This document shows positions 59,399 through 64,000 of a DNA stretch of 64,000 nucleotides, piece by piece; the stretch's first letter is position 1; each line of letters begins with the position of its first letter. The notes below the pieces were generated by a model that was not told where the DNA came from, did no database searches, and saw only the letters and a program-made list of their open reading frames with translations. The DNA comes from Cyclina sinensis. Its lineage: Eukaryota; Mollusca; Bivalvia; Venerida; Veneridae. The position numbers and the translations under genes are program-made. Location of the stretch: assembly GCA_012932295.1 (NCBI GenBank), contig JAAONU010000014.1:35681977-35745976 (forward strand), given 5' to 3'.

Positions 59399-59661
59399 TT
59401 TATGTAGTTAGTGTTTATTTTTTTCACTACCTTGAATGTCTTTCATTGTCAAGGTCACCTGTGCTTTGAGCCCTCTTCAAATACCTGAACAAAGGTTAAC
59501 ATTGATACATTTAAATCTTTTGAATTTCTAAAATTATTCTAAAAAGACACAAAATGATAGCTCTGAATATCATTTTGGTCTGATGAACAACACAAATTTG
59601 CAATATTTGGAGTAAGCAAGTGGGTCATTGTAAAGGAACATCTTTTACTCTTTATGTATAA

Positions 59662-59667
59662 AATAAA
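59662..59667 (+). terminator. Candidate poly(A) signal of IGHMBP2
   Basis: The first AATAAA downstream of the IGHMBP2 stop lies 264 bp after it. Other A-rich variants occur later, so the true cleavage site is not fixed. Confidence 0.4.
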
Positions 59668-60095
59668 CTTAAGCTTATGTTATTTTGCACTTTAAGCTGA
59701 GACATTAAGGAATCAGCTTCAAGGACTGTTATGTTTTTGCTTTGAAGTGTTTACATTTGAAATGACAGATTAAAAGCTTACTCCAACGTCTTTTCATATT
59801 TACACATTATTTATTATATCCTGTTTTCTCCACTTATTGTTGAACATTCTGCTTTGCAGTAAAAGTGAAATCGATTGATTAAAATATATTTCATTCAGAG
59901 ATGGTTTGCTTTCTTTCTTCCCATTTAGAAATTATTTATTCAAGTTAGTTTGGTCGTGAGAAAGAAAAGAATAAACTAATATGGATTGTTTTGTAAGGGA
60001 ACACCAATCACGAGAGGCATTCGGTAATAGATTTCTTACAATATACTGTAGTACTGATAGTAGTCCTTCCATTGTACAGTCACATACGATTTTAA

Positions 60096-60410
60096 AGGTT
60101 TTGAAAGTACCTAAGCTCTAGATCTTTTCTGGCGAAAATAATGAAAAGAAATCCACAAATAAATGGCAGATGTCCAACATTTGTAGTTTTGCAAAGGTTT
60201 TCAAAGTACCTAAGCTCTAGATCTTTTCTGACAAAAAAAAACATAATGAAAAGAAATCCAAATAAATGGCAAATATGTAACATTTGTAGTTTTGTAAAGG
60301 TTTTGAAGGTATCTAAGCTCTAGATCTTTTCTGACAAAAAAAAAACCATAATGAAAAGAAATCCAAATGGCAAATACCTAACATTTGTAGTTTTGCAACA
60401 ATTTTCTATC
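60096..60410. repeat. About 100-bp tandem repeat, three units
   Basis: 'aaggttttgaaagtacctaa' then 'gctctagatcttttctg', a stretch of A residues and 'aatgaaaagaaatcc' recur at 60,096, 60,197 and 60,298. The mirrored open frames on both strands come from the repeat. Confidence 0.9.
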
Positions 60411-63400
60411 GTTAAATTTTGTTATTAACCAGGGTAACATTTACTTTTAGTCATCACTTGTTTGATAAAGTTAGAACTCCACTAAAACGGGTCTTGAGAT
60501 ATGTACAGCTGTCTGTCTAAAATGGTAGAAATATTTAATGCAACCATTTTTGCCTTAATGTTTCTAAGTCAAGCGCCTTATTTATGGTATTGTTCTGACT
60601 CGCTGTAGAAGCATTTAACAGTCTTGGAACAAATTCTGGATGAAAAAAAAAACGTTTGCCGTGTCTAGACTTGCTAAATGTAGCAGTAAGTTGTGTCTTC
60701 ACGATACACTATCTTCAAATTTCAGTCTTCACAATTGTATAATAGGATTTGTCAATCATTAATATGACTATAGAAAGACTTGTAAATGTATGCCAATCTT
60801 GGGGCGTCAAAACCAAAGCACTGTCTTGTCACCTTAAACTTTATAAGTGATGTATTTGTATTTTTATTTAGTCTGTCTGGGTAATGATAACCAAACTGGC
60901 AGTCGTTAGAGTCTGAAGAAACCTGTCTTTACCGTCAGTATGACTGTGTGTATTGCAGTGTGTCTCCACTACTAGAGCAACACTAACGGTGACATGAAAA
61001 GACTAGGAATAGAATGTATTATTATAATAAAAACATGAGAATATGTAAACAGATCGTGCTGTACAGTTTTAGTTATCAACGGCCATGTCTGGGGAGTTTA
61101 ATTTTTACAGCGATGTATTCACACAAGAGAATGGATTTTAGCACGGAGCAATGCTGAGAGCATTGTACATGTATGTATGGATTTCAAAGGTTACTTTCTT
61201 TTTCTTTAGAATAACATGCCGGCCACATTCCCTCTTGAATTAATTGTGTCAGATCTTAATTACCTTTCGTGTTGCTACTTCCATTGTCGAATTGTGCTGC
61301 GTGTTGTCTGACTCTTTCGAATCGCCTATTCTACCCATTGTTGCGTGGCTATTAAACAGTTGTTTTTTTGCAGTAATTAAACATTCAACTTATGGGGTTT
61401 GTTTTTGTTGAAACTGTGCTCGAAAAATATTGTGTCTCATGTTCTTCTTGGACTTGTACTTAAACAGAGCAAGTTAAAAAGTATTATGTTGAATACTAAT
61501 ATTAATGTCTCAAAAGTGACAGTTTAATCACAGAACTGCCTCGTTTCCTGATGGAACTAGTTTTACTGAGACTCAGAGAATTCTATGTTGTGCAGTTGCA
61601 ATTACACGGGTTTTTCACGGTTTCATTTATATCTGTGACCTAGTTTATATGTAAGTGCATCTTGAGACGAAACTTGTCAGTGCAGTCGGAAACAAAAAAA
61701 TAATTATTCATCAGCAGTATCCAACTTACTACATTTTTTAGCGAAGACTAACCTTAACCTCGACGATGGTTAACAGTTTTAGAGATTAAAGGTCTTTGAA
61801 AATCAACATTAAGTCAGTATTAAAAAGGAGATGTTTACGAAAATAAATGAAAAGTTTAAATGTAAAAACGTATTGCCAGTCACTGTCCGGAAAATGCACA
61901 GATAGAATCTAATCATTATTAAAATAGCATGTCATTTGAATTACTAAGCTTTCTGTGGTTCTCTTATCTAAAAATGAAATTATGGATCTTAAAAAATCGA
62001 CGATTTCATAATGAGCGAATCAGGAAGCCCTTTCCTTCATTGTAGAAATGCATTTTTATATCTTCCTAAAAACGAAATAATGCAACATCCTTGAATCATA
62101 GAGACTCAGAATTGCACAAGTTAACAAGTTTATGTTTGACAAAATGCTATTTACAAATAGATTTGTTATATTATAGAAAACTTAGAAACATTTTTTTTCC
62201 AAGAAGACGAATATAAAATCAATAGCCTCCTCTGGCTATCTGGAAACATAAAAGATGCAGCAAGAATTTAGTCTGTCTGTGCATAGACAACCAAAATCCA
62301 GTCATTGTTTTATGAATGATCATGGCTTTATATATCTTCTCTTAGACTTTCTAATCATGACAAATAGTAGATACATTTAACTCTCGCTTTCTCTGAAAGA
62401 AGTTAAATACTGGGCAACAGATCTATTGCCATGTCTGACCTCCTGATGCCACAGGAAATACAGATAAGTGCTATAGTAATTTAGCCTGTCTGCGTCGAGA
62501 AAATCAAAATGACAGACACTGTTATCTGAAGAACTCTCTTTTCACAGTTTTTAATCAGGAAATTATGAGGATCTCGAGAACAAATCTTGTGAAAAGTTTG
62601 CAAAGTAAAGATGAAAGGAAACTACCATGTGCTTCATACTTAACACGTATGCTTACGCTTGTATTAAATCAAACATTTGTAAAATAGCGTTACATTATCT
62701 CAAAACATTATTTAAAAAGACAAACAATTGAGACACTTTAAGTTGTTTATCACAACGATAAATAAAAATTCCATTTGGTCACATAAGATCACGATTTGAC
62801 AGAAAAAAACTATTGAAGGCGGCACCAATCTTTCGGAAGCAGATGCAGCCAAACATTCGCCTTCGTATGAACAGTTGTAGATTTTGCTATCCATAACGAT
62901 GTATATCATGATATACTTATCCAATTTATACATTAGTAGCATGAATACAATGAAAAGTTACATTTTATTATGCACGAGCTTATAAAACTTCAGCCATACC
63001 TATAGCTGTTGTAAAAATTGTCTCTTGTTCTGAACTCATGCAATGTGCGTCTGTCACTTGAACTTGTCTTTCAAACGTTTTTAGTTCCTGACATCAGCTT
63101 ATTCATCAGTTGGTTTTGGTCATTTTATTATTTCTATTCCTTGTTGTTCGCTAAGAATGTTCCCCTGGCAGCATGTCTGTTTAATCAGGATTATAGTTGT
63201 TACTATACGTGAATTGTAGAATTCGCCTCTTGGCATTGCCCTCTTCGTTCACATTTCATGAATCCGGAAAAAAATATTGCAAGAAATGTAGTTTACACTG
63301 TATATTATTTTAATGGGTTAAACGTGTGCATTGGTGACCCTTTTTCATGAAATTACTACACACCATTAAGTGATATTTTGTTGAGAGATTTAGATAATGA

Positions 63401-64000
63401 AGATTTGAGTACTAATAATTAAATTTGGAAATCAACAATCTTTTAAAACCAAAGTCTTTAATTGTCCATCATGATTGTGTCCAGTAAAACTAGATTTTTG
63501 TAGAGGCCTGGAGTTGTATTTGATGGAATGAGGTAACGTCTTCTCTCACAAAAGAATTATAAAACTACGGGTATACAATTTGAACGATTTCATAGAAAAC
63601 ATATAGTTATGTTGATCAGCTTCCAAAGCGATATGTCTGAAGTTAAAGATTCTATTAGACAAAACTTTTTGTGAGAAAACGAGAACTGAGAAAAGCTTTC
63701 AATACCAGATACATCAGATACAGTTTCCCTATATACTTGTCGACAACTCTAAGATGTTTTAGATGTTTCATCAAAATGTTTCTTACAAAAAAAAAAAGCA
63801 TTTCTATTATTCTAGTAATTGGATTGTTTTGTTTTCAACAGTTGTAATTATCATTTGGAATGTGTTCATAGTTTTAGTAGATCATTTTATGCACACAACA
63901 GTTGTAATTTAAAGTTATTTCTACACTTTTGCTTAATTTACGATTTGAATAAAAAAGGAATTTGTTTTGAATTTTCAGTTATTAACTAAATAGGCGTAAT
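60411..64000. other. 3' flanking DNA, no gene recognised
   Basis: A worn 50-bp motif ('tttagtctgtctg...aaccaaa...cagtc.tt') occurs at about 60,868, 62,267 and 62,480. No credible exon is seen on either strand; the longest frames are hydrophobic and AT-driven. Confidence 0.45.

Overview
The window reads as nuclear DNA of an invertebrate animal, most likely a bivalve mollusc. This is an inference. It rests on an intron-rich, AT-rich gene with animal splice signals, on single members of two families known to be greatly expanded in bivalves (HSPA12-type Hsp70 and BIR/IAP proteins), and on abundant tRNA-derived SINEs, TIR elements and tandem repeats of the molluscan 'GTCCGTCCGTCC / aggtcactaggtca' type. 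No sign of bacterial or organellar DNA was seen.

Layout. 1-19 kb is gene-poor. It holds two diverged copies of one duplicated block (1-2150 and about 15.7-17.2 kb), each abutting a 39-bp minisatellite that is long in the second copy. Between them, on the minus strand, lie an HSPA12-like Hsp70 pseudogene (7.1-9.1 kb; stop in the phosphate-binding loop, two frameshifts, missing middle) and a two-exon BIR-domain gene (11.6-13.1 kb). A decayed hAT-like element with a broken BED zinc finger follows.

20-37 kb is a nest of mobile DNA. A degenerate 20.4-24.4 kb block ends at a perfect 33-bp-arm palindrome. Then come two tandem direct copies of a Mutator-like (DDE) transposase gene (24.9-27.5 kb and 30.2-32.7 kb), each broken by different lesions. 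A 5'-truncated LINE sits inside the last codons of the first copy, flanked by a 12-bp target-site duplication. Between the copies, downstream of the first transposase, are a hammerhead-ribozyme-like RNA motif and a convergent His-Cys-box (I-PpoI-like) nuclease ORF with one stop. Further along are a LINE tail, a MULE/FLYWCH-type zinc-finger pseudogene and a TIR element inserted in one of its introns.

37.4-59.4 kb is the one intact, conserved gene. It is a 15-exon orthologue of IGHMBP2/SMUBP-2, an SF1 helicase, whose splice phases all agree (1056 residues). It carries helicase, R3H and AN1 domains plus a C2HC finger between R3H and AN1 that I do not recall in the human protein. Its introns carry SINEs, two TIR elements and three tandem-repeat blocks. 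59.4-64 kb shows only 3' flanking sequence and repeats.

The strongest candidate for something undescribed is the 24.9-30.2 kb unit: a Mutator-like transposase gene, a hammerhead-like motif and a convergent His-Cys nuclease ORF in what may be one mobile element.
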